This document shows positions 34,083-45,014 of a stretch of 64,000 nucleotides of DNA, one piece after another (within the stretch, counting starts at the first letter, position 1; every line of letters begins with the position of its first letter). The stretch comes from Purpureocillium takamizusanense (Eukaryota; Ascomycota; Sordariomycetes; Hypocreales; Ophiocordycipitaceae). Both the position numbers and the translations under genes were made by a program. Under the pieces are notes generated by a model that worked only from the letters and a program-made list of their open reading frames with translations, did no database searches and had not been told where the DNA came from. The stretch is from positions 744,001 through 808,000 of the forward strand of contig NC_063068.1 of the NCBI RefSeq assembly GCF_022605165.1, read 5' to 3'.

Positions 34083-36280
34083 ATGGCTGAACTCGACACC
34101 CTCGACCTCGTCGTCCTCGCGGCGATCCTCCTCGGTACCCTGGCCTACTTCACCAAGGGCAAGTACTGGGGAGTCGTCAAGGACCCCTACGCGACCGCCT
34201 TTGCCAACGCCAATGGCGTCAAGGCCGGCCGCACGAGAAACATTGTCGAGAAGATGGACGAGTCTGGCAAGAACTGCGTCATCTTCTACGGCTCCCAGAC
34301 CGGCACTGCTGAGGACTACGCCTCGCGTCTCGCCAAGGAGGGCAAGAGCCGCTTCGGTCTCGAAACCATGGTTGCCGACCTCGAGGAGTACGACTTCGAC
34401 AACCTCGACACCATCTCGGGAGACAAAGTCGTCATGTTTGTCCTCGCCACGTACGGCGAAGGCGAGCCTACCGATAACGCCGTCGACTTTTACGAGTTCA
34501 TCACCGCCGACGACGTCGCCCTGTCTGAGGGCAGCGACCCGGCCCTCGGCAATCTCAACTATGTCGCCTTCGGCCTCGGCAACAACACCTACGAGCACTA
34601 CAATTCCATGGTCCGCAACGTCGACAAAGCCCTCCAGAAGCTCGGCGCCCACCGTATCGGCGAGGCAGGCGAGGGCGACGACGGCGCCGGCACCATGGAG
34701 GAAGACTTCCTGGCTTGGAAGGACCCCATGTGGGCTGCTCTGGCCGCCAAGATGGGCCTCGAGGAACGCGAGGCCGTCTATGAACCCATCTTTGGCATTG
34801 TCGACCGCGAGAACCTGACACGCGACTCTGTCGAGGTCTACCTCGGCGAACCCAACAAGATGCACCTCGAAGGCACCGCCAAAGGCCCCTTCAACGCCCA
34901 CAACCCCTACATCGCGCCCATCGCCGAGTCGCGTGAGTTGTTCTCGGCCAAGGACCGCAATTGCATGCACATGGAGATTGATGTCAGCGGCTCCAACCTC
35001 ACCTACCAAACTGGCGACCACATTGCCGTGTGGCCCACCAACCCCGGTGACGAGGTTGACCGCTTCCTGGATGTGATTGGCTTGACTGAGAAGCGCAACA
35101 ATGTCATCAGCGTCAAGGCCCTCGAGCCCACCGCCAAGGTCCCGTTCCCGACGCCCACGACCTACGATGCCATTGTGCGCTATCATCTGGAGGTTTGCGC
35201 GCCCGTGTCTCGTCAGTTCGTTGCCACCCTGGCCGCCTTCTCGCCGAGCGATGAGATCAAGGCCGAGATGACCAGACTTGGCAATGACAAGGACTACTTC
35301 CACGACAAGACTGGCCCTCACTTCTACAACATTGCCCGCCTCCTCGCCACTGTCGGCAAGGGCCAGAAGTGGACCAACATTCCCTTTTCTGCCTTTATCG
35401 AGGGCCTCAACAAGCTCCAGCCGCGGTACTACTCCATCTCGTCGTCCTCCCTAGTCCAGCCAAAGAAGATTTCCATTACCGCCGTTGTCGAGTCGCAGAT
35501 GATCCCGGGACGCAACGAGCCGTTCCGCGGCGTCGCGACGAACTATCTGTTTGCTTTGAAGCAAAAGCAGAACGGTGATCCGAACCCTGCGCCGTTCGGC
35601 CAGTCGTACGAGCTCAACGGGCCGCGCAACAAGTACGACGGCGTCCACGTCCCCGTTCACGTCCGTCACTCCAACTTCAAGCTCCCTTCGGACCCCGGCA
35701 AGCCCGTCATCATGATCGGTCCCGGCACCGGTGTCGCTCCGTTCCGCGGCTTTGTCCAAGAACGAGCCAAACAGGCCCGTGAGGGCGCCACTGTCGGGCG
35801 CACGCTTCTCTTCTTTGGCTGCCGCAAGAGTACTGAGGACTTCATGTATGAGCCTGAATGGGCGGTAAGTCATTCAAACCACCCGTAGCCCCCAACGGCT
35901 GGGTTTTAATACATTGCGCAGGAGTACAAGAAGGACCTCGGCGACAAGTTTGAAATGGTCACGGCCTTCTCCCGAGAAACCAACAAGAAGGTCTACGTCC
36001 AGCACCGACTCAAGGAGCGCGCCAAGGAGGTTAATGAGCTGCTTCAGCAGAAGGCCTTCTTCTACGTCTGCGGCGACGCCGCCAACATGGCTCGTGAAGT
36101 CAACGCCGTTCTTGCTCAAATTATCGCCGAAGGCCGGGGCGTGTCTGAGCAGAAGGGCGAGGAAGTTGTCAAGCATATGAGAGCGGCCAACCAGTATCAG
36201 GTACATTCCCATTCAGCGCTTCGTGCGTTTTCCAGATGCATACTGACCCGCCGGTTTTGCAGGAGGATGTTTGGTCCTAA
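34083..36280 (+). CDS. cprA: NADPH-cytochrome P450 reductase
   Basis: ER-anchored diflavin enzyme that passes electrons from NADPH through FAD and FMN to P450s, including the sterol 14-demethylase. Three exons, 34083-35864, 35922-36200 and 36263-36280, give 692 residues, the usual size. The anchor is residues 7-23 (LDLVVLAAILLGTLAYF). FMN loop YGSQTGTAEDYA is near residue 70, with LATYGEGEPTDNA and GLGNNTYEHYN following. FAD motif RYYSISSS is at about 448; the NADPH motif GPGTGVAPFRGF is at about 546, then FFGCRKSTEDF and YVCGDAANM. The last exon codes only EDVWS, the conserved end with the stacking Trp. Donors are GTAAGT and GTACAT. Start is the first ATG in the frame. Confidence 0.98.
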
Positions 36281-37242
36281 TGTCGCGCGAAGTAAATTGC
36301 CTTGACGATCCAGCATTCTTATGTATGCATGGCGCTCGATTGACTTACTGTGGCGACCTCGGCGTTTCTACTCGGGGCACAACCATTGCCGACCCGGTGT
36401 GCCCCCTTCATCGGCGTCGCGCTTGTCACGCCCGCCTACGTACCTTATATTACCTACCACGAGGGGCAAGCGCGGCCCCATACCCTGTGCGATCGGGATG
36501 GTCACGTGTTTTGTACGCGCACCCGAACACAACAAATATAGAACGGAATTTTCTACATCCCCATCTGGGCCCGGGGCCTGGTACGAGAGATGATGGTTTG
36601 GAAAGCGGAGCGGGGTGCGAGAGGGGACCTGGGGCAGCTGCGTCCAGGCGAGACGAATCGGGGTGGATTCATAAGGCATTTTTGGTGTAACTTGTGTTTA
36701 GGAGGGTGGTGGGCTTTTCTTTGTTGGAACGAGTAGTATGTGCAAAGGATAGAATTGAACAACTTGCAACAAAGACGTGTGGAATCCAATAACCTTCATT
36801 GCAATATTTTCTCGCCAAAAGCATGATGCGACTACGAAGCACCTGGCGGACGTAGCGTCTTATAACTTACCCGGTGGCGACGTGCTATAGGGTTAGGCGA
36901 AAAAAAAAAGAACGAAGTTTACAGTATAAATGAGCTAGCGTTAGCATGAATACTAACTGTACTTCGTACATACATACGAAATATATGACACAAAGCAAGT
37001 ATATCAATCATACATATCCGCCTGCCTCGCATATACCCGTAAGAAGAAAGACGAAAAAGAAGCATAGAAAAAAAAAATAAACCAACAGGCGCTGCGACGT
37101 TCTGCTGTTTGTTCGCAGTGGTGCCAAAGTACATTAGTAGTAGCTTTACCTAGCACGTGCAATCATGAATCGTATGTAGGAGCTGCGTGTCCCGCACAGT
37201 CGCCGGACTGCGCTTCCATCACAGTCAGTCATGCTGGCCGGC

Positions 37243-37281
37243 CATCATCGTCATCATCGACATCATTATCATCATCATCAC
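37243..37281. repeat. CAT-rich imperfect microsatellite
   Basis: CATCAT and CGT/CGA units repeated over about 39 bp; intergenic. Confidence 0.85.
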
Positions 37282-37484
37282 GGCCCCGCACCACGGCAGA
37301 GAGAGTCAGTGCACGTGCCCGCCCCGTCTCGTGCGTGGGTGTTGCGACGACCGCTCTCGTCCGTCCGTCCGTCCGCACGTATCGCCCGACCCCCCGGCCC
37401 TTGCATCCCGGGCGATCTCTGTGGGGTAATGAAGTTGACAGTCAACTCTGATCCCCCCTCCCACGCTCCAACCTGGAGGGACCC

Positions 37485-37498
37485 GGGGGGGGGGGGGG
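37485..37498. repeat. Homopolymer G run (14)
   Basis: Fourteen consecutive G residues, intergenic. Length may be uncertain. Confidence 0.85.
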
Positions 37499-40400
37499 TC
37501 GTACAGCAGCTCATTATTACTACGTACTGCTTGCTGGAAACTTCCGACATCCAACGACATCATCGGACAGAACAGCACACATCATCTGCAGCGAGGCGTC
37601 TCTCACGCATAAACACCACACCTCATTTACCTGCAATCATCCTTCGTACATATGAACGCACCTTGTGAAATCGGGAGCAGCAGTAAATGCAAGAAAGAAA
37701 GAAAAGGGCGGGCGTGGCGTCTTGTCTCTTTCCCCTCCCAGCTTGTTCCAGACCTGGGGCAACAGCGTCGTTGCTTTTTTTTTCTCAACCGCGGCACTGG
37801 CAGGCAGGTTTAGGCCCCGGCCCATCATCTCCCTTGCGTATGATGCGGCCCGGGAGCGACGCTGCTTGGCTCCTCTGGCAGATCCCTTATTTTGCATTCC
37901 ACTAGTGAGAAGCCCGGTCGACCGCGACCCGTCGGAGCGGTCGCACCGCCGAAGCCCACAGCAAGCGCTGTCAAAGACGCGTCTATTTGGGCCATCCAAG
38001 CCATCGATGTGAGTATGGCCGCTGCTACCCATGTCTGGAAACAGGCTTAGGGAATGGCACGGGTTTCAGAGACGCACGGAGGGGCACAAAGGCTGCTCTT
38101 GATCTGCTCTGATGCACAAAGGCCTGGAAGGCAGGGGAGCATGTCTTATGCAATGGAATGCTGTGCCCTGTTCCCATCGGTACTCGTCTAAGGCGGCGGC
38201 GGCACTCGCCCTGAGCCGTCTCAAAAGCAAGCCTTACTAACTTCGTGCTGGTCCGCGGTCGGATATCTCGGTGGCCAAAGGAAGATGGGCAGTACGTCAG
38301 GACCCTCGGTTGCCCCAGCTCGCTGATAGCCCATCCCTTGTTGTTTGCACCTGTGCCTCGTCGTGCCCTTCTTGCTGCCTTGAAGGCGGTTACCCGTTCC
38401 CGGACGACGCCGGCGATCCTGCTTCAAGCCTCCGCTGCGTGGGAAGTGATTGGGCGGGATGCATATGGCGCTGCTCCCGTGGTCCTGCGGGCGCCGTAGC
38501 CCCGGGAGGGGTTGCCCCTGGCCGTCACCCAGATGAATCATGGGTGGTAATGTCTGAGAGGCAGAAAAAGGAACCACGTAAAGCGACGGTAGTGGCGTAC
38601 TGCGACACATCGAGAGTAACAACTTCCCATTTAGGCCGTGGGCATCCCTCGAGACTGGTGTCGTCTCCTCCCGCCTTTGTTCCTAGACCTTCTCCATTAT
38701 CGTCGGACATTCCGCATGGCCGTGGTGTAGTCTTTGCCCTTAATCCCTACTCTCTTCTGTATTCAGTATCGTTAACCTGCTTTTCCGGCCATCGATCCCT
38801 TCCTCTCGTGCAGAAAGCTGCGGTGATCCAGCCCGCGAACCTAGAGCGAAGCAAACGAGACGTTCTGGGGCATCGCTGCGACGAACAAGCACAAAATCGA
38901 CACCTATTTGCATGGAGTTCGCAGCAGTTTCAGTATAACGTATTTTGACACCAGCGAAGGCTTTTCCGCATTGAGCCCTGTGCGCGGTCAAATTGTCGAA
39001 CACGCAGTGGGCATCAGGTGAACTCACTGTTCCAACGTCGTCCAGGACGGAGACGCTTTTCGGAAATCCATCGACCTAATCAGGACCGCCAGGGGGCTTC
39101 TTGAAAGCGACTCAGATACCCATTTTGCAGCTGTCGTATTTGTCAACGCCGCCAGTCGTCGCCTCGGCGCGGCCTGAAAACATTCAGTCGGACAAAGAAA
39201 GCAGATCATCGACGACTGTCATCTCAGCATCCGACCCTGCAACGGCAGGCAAAGGCAAGGCCCTCAGGACAAAGGAGCGGAAACATTTGAATCCGGGGAC
39301 GGTTCGACAGTCACAGCACGTCAGCAGTCTTTATAGAAGCAAGGCAAGAGCAGAGCAGAGCAGGACAGGACCCGGATAGAACTGTCTTCCTGAGTCGCCG
39401 CGTCCGATTCGTCGGCAGTACCGAGCTCTTATTAAATCCATCGCCTAAATACCAGGAGGGCAACTACCGAAGTTCCTTTAGTACCTAACGGGGCGGACAC
39501 TGCAGTACCTTACCGTTCAGTGCTGCGACTGCCTCCGAAAATAGGTAGCTCCCACTGGAAGAAGCTGCCCTTGTTCGGGCTCCCGGGACGGCACCCAGCC
39601 TGCCGAGGACCTCACTGACGGCTCTGAACAGGCGCGCCGAAGCACTCAACGGCGGCTCCAGCCACCTGCCACGGCGACGGCAGTGAATCAACGTCAAATC
39701 AGTGACGCCTTGCCCCATCTGGCGGTGCTCCAGGCTGTCATTCACGGCCCGGCTGCCAGCTGCGCGGCCTACCTTAGGTACCTGCCTTGCCTTAGACTTC
39801 GCCTCCCCACAAACTCTCCTCGTCTCCTTCAAACTCTTCGACGGAGACGCATCTTGCTTGCCTCCACAGCCATCACCGCCAGTGCAGTGGAAGTGACCAT
39901 CGGCTCCTTCCTCATTCTTCCTCGCTTCTTTGGAACCGCAATCGCAATTACCTTGGCCCGTATAGCCTTACAGACAAAGGTAAGCAGCGTCCGATTCCCC
40001 ATACTTGGCTTCTTATTCTTCTCCCCATCCACTTCTCTTCTTCCTTCGCACCAGCAGCAGCATCAAACTCCACTCCAAAGCAACACGTTCTCCCGATTCT
40101 TTGGCCAGGCCGATCGATCGATCTCTTTCGAAGCCTCATCTTGCTCGATAGCTTGTTCTATCTTACTGACTCTCGCTTCATCTCAGGTGTCTTGGTACCG
40201 GAAACATTTGCCTCGCGGATCACGAGCTGGTTTCTGCCATCACGCCAGCTAGCCGCCACACGGGTCCAAGGTGAGTTTGATATTTCAACTTCTAAATCTT
40301 GACCGACATCTTGTTTCGCCTTGCGCCCTTGGTGAAGGTTTGGCAGAGTGGCCGTTTTTCGTTACCCACGGCTGTAATCCTGCCTTGCTTTCGCCCTTTT

Positions 40401-40669
40401 CTTGGGATGAGCAACCTCTCTTTCCATCTCTTTGACTACTGGCGGTGCGTTTTCCTGCTAACGAGTCCTGAAGATATTTGTCCTGCCGCCGCGCCGTTTC
40501 CATCTTGAACCATCATTCGAGACGAATTTGTGGCCCACCCGAGTAAGTTGATGGCGTCGGACCGCGTCCAGCAAAACATTTGCCCGAGCGTGAAGTCACC
40601 GCATTACAAGCTCGGGAGCTTGAGGACGTGAAACGCCCTGTTGGCCCGGCCTCTTCATTAGCATTGCAC

Positions 40670-40678
40670 TATATAAAA
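40670..40678 (+). promoter_or_regulatory. TATA box of the RBMS-like gene
   Basis: TATATAAAA, about 172-180 bp upstream of the start codon. It is the cleanest TATA element I noticed in the window. Confidence 0.6.
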
Positions 40679-40700
40679 AGGCTTCTGCTTCTCTGAACGC

Positions 40701-40722
40701 CCAAGCACCGGCCAAGCACCGG
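40701..40722 (+). repeat. Perfect 11-bp tandem repeat between TATA box and start codon
   Basis: CCAAGCACCGG occurs twice head to tail, 23 bp after the TATA box, so near the expected transcription start. Confidence 0.8.
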
Positions 40723-40850
40723 CCAAAACTTCTCGACATTTCATTGCTGCGGCAGCTTCACACAAATGCAATTGGAATTCGCTGACCAGACTGTCACAGG
40801 CAAGCAACCCCTTGAGAATTTATCAGCAGCACACTTCGACAGCTGCTACT

Positions 40851-42834
40851 ATGGACGCTGGTACTGGTGTTGCTGCCCAGTATTTCCCCAACCCGACTGG
40901 ACGCAACGTCCACGGCCACGCTCCGACTCACGCGGGTGCCGACCACGGCTTAGGCCAGATGATGAGCCAGTTTGCTGGACTCGGTCTTGGAGGCATGGGG
41001 ATTCACAACAACTCGGCGCCTCTTCCTCTTGGCCCTGGACATCTCATGGTAGGATCTGATGGACAGTTTGTCCTGGCTCCCATGCCAGCTGCTCAGCCGA
41101 TGGGAATGAGCCACTCCCAGGAGCACCCTTACAATAGCTACGGCATGCCCGCCGGTGGCTATGGCCCCCCTTATGTTGGCCTCCCGATGCCTCTCATGCC
41201 CTACACTCCCGGTCGGGCCCATGCGGCCCAGCCCCGTGTTGAGCGAGGCAACTCCGATGTCCCCGGACTTGAGAACCGTCGTGGCTCTTACTCGACGACC
41301 GAGTCGACTCCAGCCACGCCATTCTATGGTGCCATGTCTCAGCGAGACGGCCCTCGCGTTGCGAGCCTCGATCGTTCCGCGTACACGACTCCGTCTCCTC
41401 AGCAGATGGGTCTGACCTCTCTTCACGGAGAAGCCTCCAAGGCGGTCATTCCTGCGATTTCCGACAGCCACATTGACGATCTCCTGAAGAAGGATCCAGC
41501 TATTCCCCGTGCTGTCCCGGCTGTGTTCACCCCCCCTGGCCAGATGAAGAGCCTTGAGCAGAGCCTCGAGAACCGCATCCCCGGCAACCGCAACGTTTAC
41601 ATTCGCGGCCTCCATCCCACTACTGATGATCGACTGCTGTACGAGTTTGCCGCCCGCTTTGGAGCCGTGGAGACTTCCAAGGCAATCATCGACACCAATA
41701 CTGGGGCTTGCAAAGGGTATGTGACATTCACTGGCATTACGTTCTGGTTTCTGACATTCCACTAGATTCGGCTTCGCCAAATTTGTCAACGTTCTCGACT
41801 CGGAGTCATGCATCCGCGGCTTCCACCGCCTCGGCTACGAGGTTGGATTTGCTCGTGTAAGTGCCTTCCCCTTCGTAACTTGACACCCCTCGAGCTAATC
41901 ATAATGCTGCAGGAATCATTCAACTCGCGCCTCAAGGCCGAAGGCGACGAATGTTCGACAAACCTCTACATCTCGAACCTTCCGAAGAGCCTTACTGAGG
42001 TGGTAAGTTCGAAAGTGCAGTGAAAAACGAGGCTTGGTCGAGGGGCTGCACTGACATGAATCATAGGAGCTTGCTACCATCTTTCTCGGATACACAATCC
42101 TGTCCAGCAAGATCCTGCGTGACAGCATGGGGAACAGCCGCGGTGTGGGCTTCGCCCGGTCAGTTTTTTTTCAGTGTTCGTTTGACTGTGCCATGCACTA
42201 ATCCACCTGACAGCTTCGAGTCTCGCGACGTTTGCGATGAAGTTATTCGCAAGTTCAACGGCGTCAGCATCGGCGAGGAGGCGCTCCTCATGAACATTCG
42301 CTACGCCGACACTCCAGCTCAGAAGGAGCTGAAGCGTGTCACTGCGGAGCGCCGACAGTTCCGCACCAACGAATACAACATCGGCGCATACGGCACCCCT
42401 CTGGTTGGGCTGAGCCCTACTCTGTACGGCCAGCAGTCCCAGTGGCGTCGCAACATTCCCATTTCGCGCAGGCATGTGGTCCCTTGCGCCTTACCCTACC
42501 ACCATCTAACGCTTATTTGCTGCTGTAGTGCGATCACGATGTCGAATGACGACAGCAACGCGTCGAGAAACTCGGGAGCCCGCCGTGGATTGTCCGAGTA
42601 TGCTCCGCGTCTCAGCATCTTCAGTACGTACTGACCTCTCTGTTCAGGACGGTCTTGGGCTCGAGTTCGGACGCGAACGTTTCGACCCCCAACTCCTCGG
42701 AGTGTGAGGAGGGCGTCTCGATTCCTGCGGATCCAACCGTCGCTGCAGCCGTCGCTGACGAGAGTGTTCAAATGACGTCGCCTTCTACCAAGAAGGATTC
42801 GTCCAAGAAGGCGGCCGAGGATGAGGCGAAGTAA
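40851..42834 (+). CDS. Two-RRM RNA-binding protein, RBMS/MSSP-like
   Basis: Seven exons: 40851-41716, 41766-41856, 41913-42002, 42067-42158, 42214-42471, 42529-42597 and 42648-42834, giving 550 residues. Residues 1-240 are Gly/Met/Pro-rich and disordered. RRM1 (about 248-318) has VYIRGL and KGFGFAKF; RRM2 (from about 336) has LYISNL and RGVGFARF, with ILRDSMGNSRGVGFARFES closely resembling human RBMS proteins. The C-terminus is Ser/Lys-rich and ends EDEAK. The likely role is single-stranded RNA or DNA binding in post-transcriptional control; targets are unknown. Intron 5 (42472-42528) needs a GC donor (AG|GCATGT). The other donors are GTATGT, GTAAGT, GTAAGT, GTCAGT and GTATGC. Start is the ATG at 40851, shortly after an acceptor-like CGACAG. 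Confidence 0.93.
42472..42528 (+). other. GC-AG intron in the RBMS-like gene
   Basis: Donor CGCAG|GCATGT, acceptor GCTGTAG|TG. Retaining it stays open for a time but loses the ITMSNDDSNASRNS tail joined to later exons. Confidence 0.65.
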
Positions 42835-43220
42835 ATGTCGTCCTGGCCATCTTCACTTTTCCTTTGTCACCCCCATGCCATGCACTTTGTTTTTGCTGCA
42901 TTCATTGGTACCCTCCTACCGTTTTTGGAGCCCACGGACCATGGACGTTGCGACAGTGTTAGGCTGTTGTGAATGAGGCATTTTCAGGTCCCAAGGCGTT
43001 CATAGTATTGACGATGAAGTGCGAGCAAGGACTCCCATTTTACGCAGTTTTGTAGTCTAGATTCTAGGGACTGGCAATGGGGATGGTGACAGATTACGCA
43101 CGCACGCGACGAGAGTGGCCTTGCATTGTCATGTAGATCAACTGATTCATTCGTGAATTTCACACTAATTCAAGTGAGAACTTGCTCCTGCTGATGGGTA
43201 TCATACTTTTGACGCTGCCT
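42835..43220. other. Convergent spacer, RBMS-like gene and RIO2
   Basis: 386 bp of 3' flanks. No gene or clear element seen. Confidence 0.6.
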
Positions 43221-44524
43221 CTATACTGCAAGTTTTGACAAGCCTTCTTGTACTGAGCTGGTGGCACCGGGGCCAGCCTCGTCCTGTACCGAGTGACTGG
43301 GTCCATCTGCTGCAGCTTCATCGTCCCCCGCTGTTGTAGATCCTATGACGACGGGACCCTCGTCGTCTCCATCGCTTTGTTCCTCGTCATCTTCGTCCTC
43401 TTCACTGTCGACTTCGTCCCCGGAGTCTACGTCAGTTCCTTCTTTCGCAACCTTCTCCTTGATAGCAGCCTCCAAGTCCTTGAGCATCTTCTTCGTGAAA
43501 CCCGAGGCTTCGACGGTGGCATCAAGTCTCTTCAGTCCACCCTTGCCAACAGTCTTTTTGGCATCTTTGAAGAATGGTCCAGGTTGCGTACTTGTGAAGT
43601 GAAATCGGCGATCAAAGAACCTCTTGATGCAATTGATATCTCTGTCAAAATACATTTCTGCGTTTTGGTGTTCCATAGATACCATCTGAGGGAAGTCGAT
43701 GACGATGGGCTCGAGGCTGATGGACTCCTGTCCATCCTCCGATGTCGTCTTCGTCTCCTTGATGAGAATGTTGAACTCGTTGAAGTCACCGTGGATGAGG
43801 CCATGACTAGCTAATCGCAATATCAGTGCGATGAGATCGGCGTACAAAGATGCAGGATTGGGCACGGTGGCGATTTGGCGTAGGGGAAAGGCGTCGATGA
43901 GCGTCATGACGATGGTGTGTCGGGATTGCGCAATCGGAACCGGGACCGGAAAGCTCTCCTCGTGCAGAGCCTTCATGAAGGCAAATTCTTTCATGGCGGC
44001 TAGCCTTGAGAGATACATCCATGATCCAGACGCGCGGTTCTTGAGGTAGTCGCGGTTGGACTTGACCGACCGGAACGATATCCTGCCGAGGCGGTGGATC
44101 TTGAGCACACGCTGCGTCCCCGTGTGATCCGCAACGACCATGATGTCGCTTTCCTTACCAACTCCAATTCGGTTTCCGACACTGTAAACGTCTTTGCGCT
44201 GTGCATGGGTGTGCAAAGCGAGATAATCGAGGCCGCCGTACGTCAGGCGATAGCCATCGTATTTGGCTTCTTTGACTCGGGCGATGAGACCAACCTTGGC
44301 GAGTGCCGATATGCTCTTGTGTACTCCGCTCGCGCCGCCTCTAAGGCGCGAGATCCTCTCGATTAGTGGTGTCGGTACGATTTCGTGGTTCTTGCTGCCC
44401 ATCTCGACCTGATAGATGGCCATTAGGGTTGCCCTGGAAGACAGGAGAGATGGAAACGTACCGCCGTCAAGACCCGCCAATCCTCTGACGCCAAATGGCG
44501 CATTGCCCGTGTGTCCAACTTCAT
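43221..44524 (-). CDS. RIO2: Rio2 atypical kinase, 40S ribosome biogenesis
   Basis: ATPase/kinase that binds pre-40S particles and is needed for late 18S maturation in the cytoplasm. Two exons, 44524-44462 and 44408-43221, give 416 residues. The join restores MKLDTRAMRHLASEDWRVLTA followed by VEMGSKNHEIVP, the signature N-terminus. The winged-helix domain is residues 1-90. The ATP loop is GVGKESDIMVV, the lysine is in VLKIHRLGR, the catalytic loop is IHGDFNEFNIL (Asp about 229) and the metal Asp is in VIDFPQMV; FFDRRFHF follows. The C-terminal 80 residues are acidic (DSGDEVDSEEDEDDEE). The donor is GTACGT and the acceptor CTATCAG; a nearer acceptor CTTCCAG would break the family match. Confidence 0.97.
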
Positions 44525-45014
44525 GACTGCTGTGACGTACAACGGAATGGAGCTCACAGCAAAACGTAGATATCGTGTCTGGCTCAAGACACACCTGAAC
44601 GGATCGTGGGGGTTTGATGGACGTTGGAAGGTGGGGCAGGGGACCAGGAAAATTGGCTGATAAGATCTAATCGATAGTATCCCAGGATTCCTATCGCGGA
44701 AGAACCTTTCGGAGGCGACCACTGCCGCCGCACGTGATTGCGAGGCTAGGGTGGTCCATCGGTCGCAGGCGGCAGCGCCTGGCGTAACCAGAGCTACGCC
44801 ATTCTGGAGCAGCCCTCTGGAGCTTGACTGCCATCCACATCCATCATCTTCCACCACATCCGACCCTGACCGGCGGCTTCCTCCAAACGCGTCAATACCG
44901 ACATAATCACTCTCCGAGTGTCGATTATATACATTGGGATTTTGTCGCTGCACCCACTCCTTTGTTCGCCGCTTTCTCGGAGCTCCCGCCGGTCTCGAGA
45001 CACCATTCGTCAAC
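44525..45014. promoter_or_regulatory. Divergent promoter of RIO2 and RPN1
   Basis: 490 bp between the two start codons, so both promoters must share it. No TATA box is clear. Confidence 0.65.

Larger units (their letters stand above)
36281..40850. other. Spacer between reductase and RBMS-like gene, 4.6 kb
   Basis: Largest spacer in the window. It has a CAT-rich repeat (37243-37281), a 14-base G run (37485-37498) and a TACTTCGTA palindrome (36960-36968). From 39800 on it is CT-rich with donor-like GTAAGC (39978) and GTGAGT (40271), so part may be spliced leader of the RNA-binding gene. I find no supported protein gene. Confidence 0.5.

Noticed and set aside
33864..35321. Long minus-strand open frame (485 codons) across the reductase gene
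   Set aside because: It mirrors the GC-rich third positions of the true gene. No family motif or splice logic; the plus-strand frame is a certain P450 reductase.
16179..36280. Secondary-metabolite or detoxification cluster (GST, MaoC, P450 reductase, transporters)
   Set aside because: No polyketide, peptide or terpene synthase, no P450 and no pathway regulator; genes are separated by housekeeping genes.
37243..37281. CRISPR-like or satellite array
   Set aside because: Only a short imperfect trinucleotide repeat without spacers.
39683..40252. Plus-strand frame of 189 codons upstream of the RBMS-like gene
   Set aside because: CT-rich leader-like sequence with donor-like sites; no domain. More likely untranslated leader.
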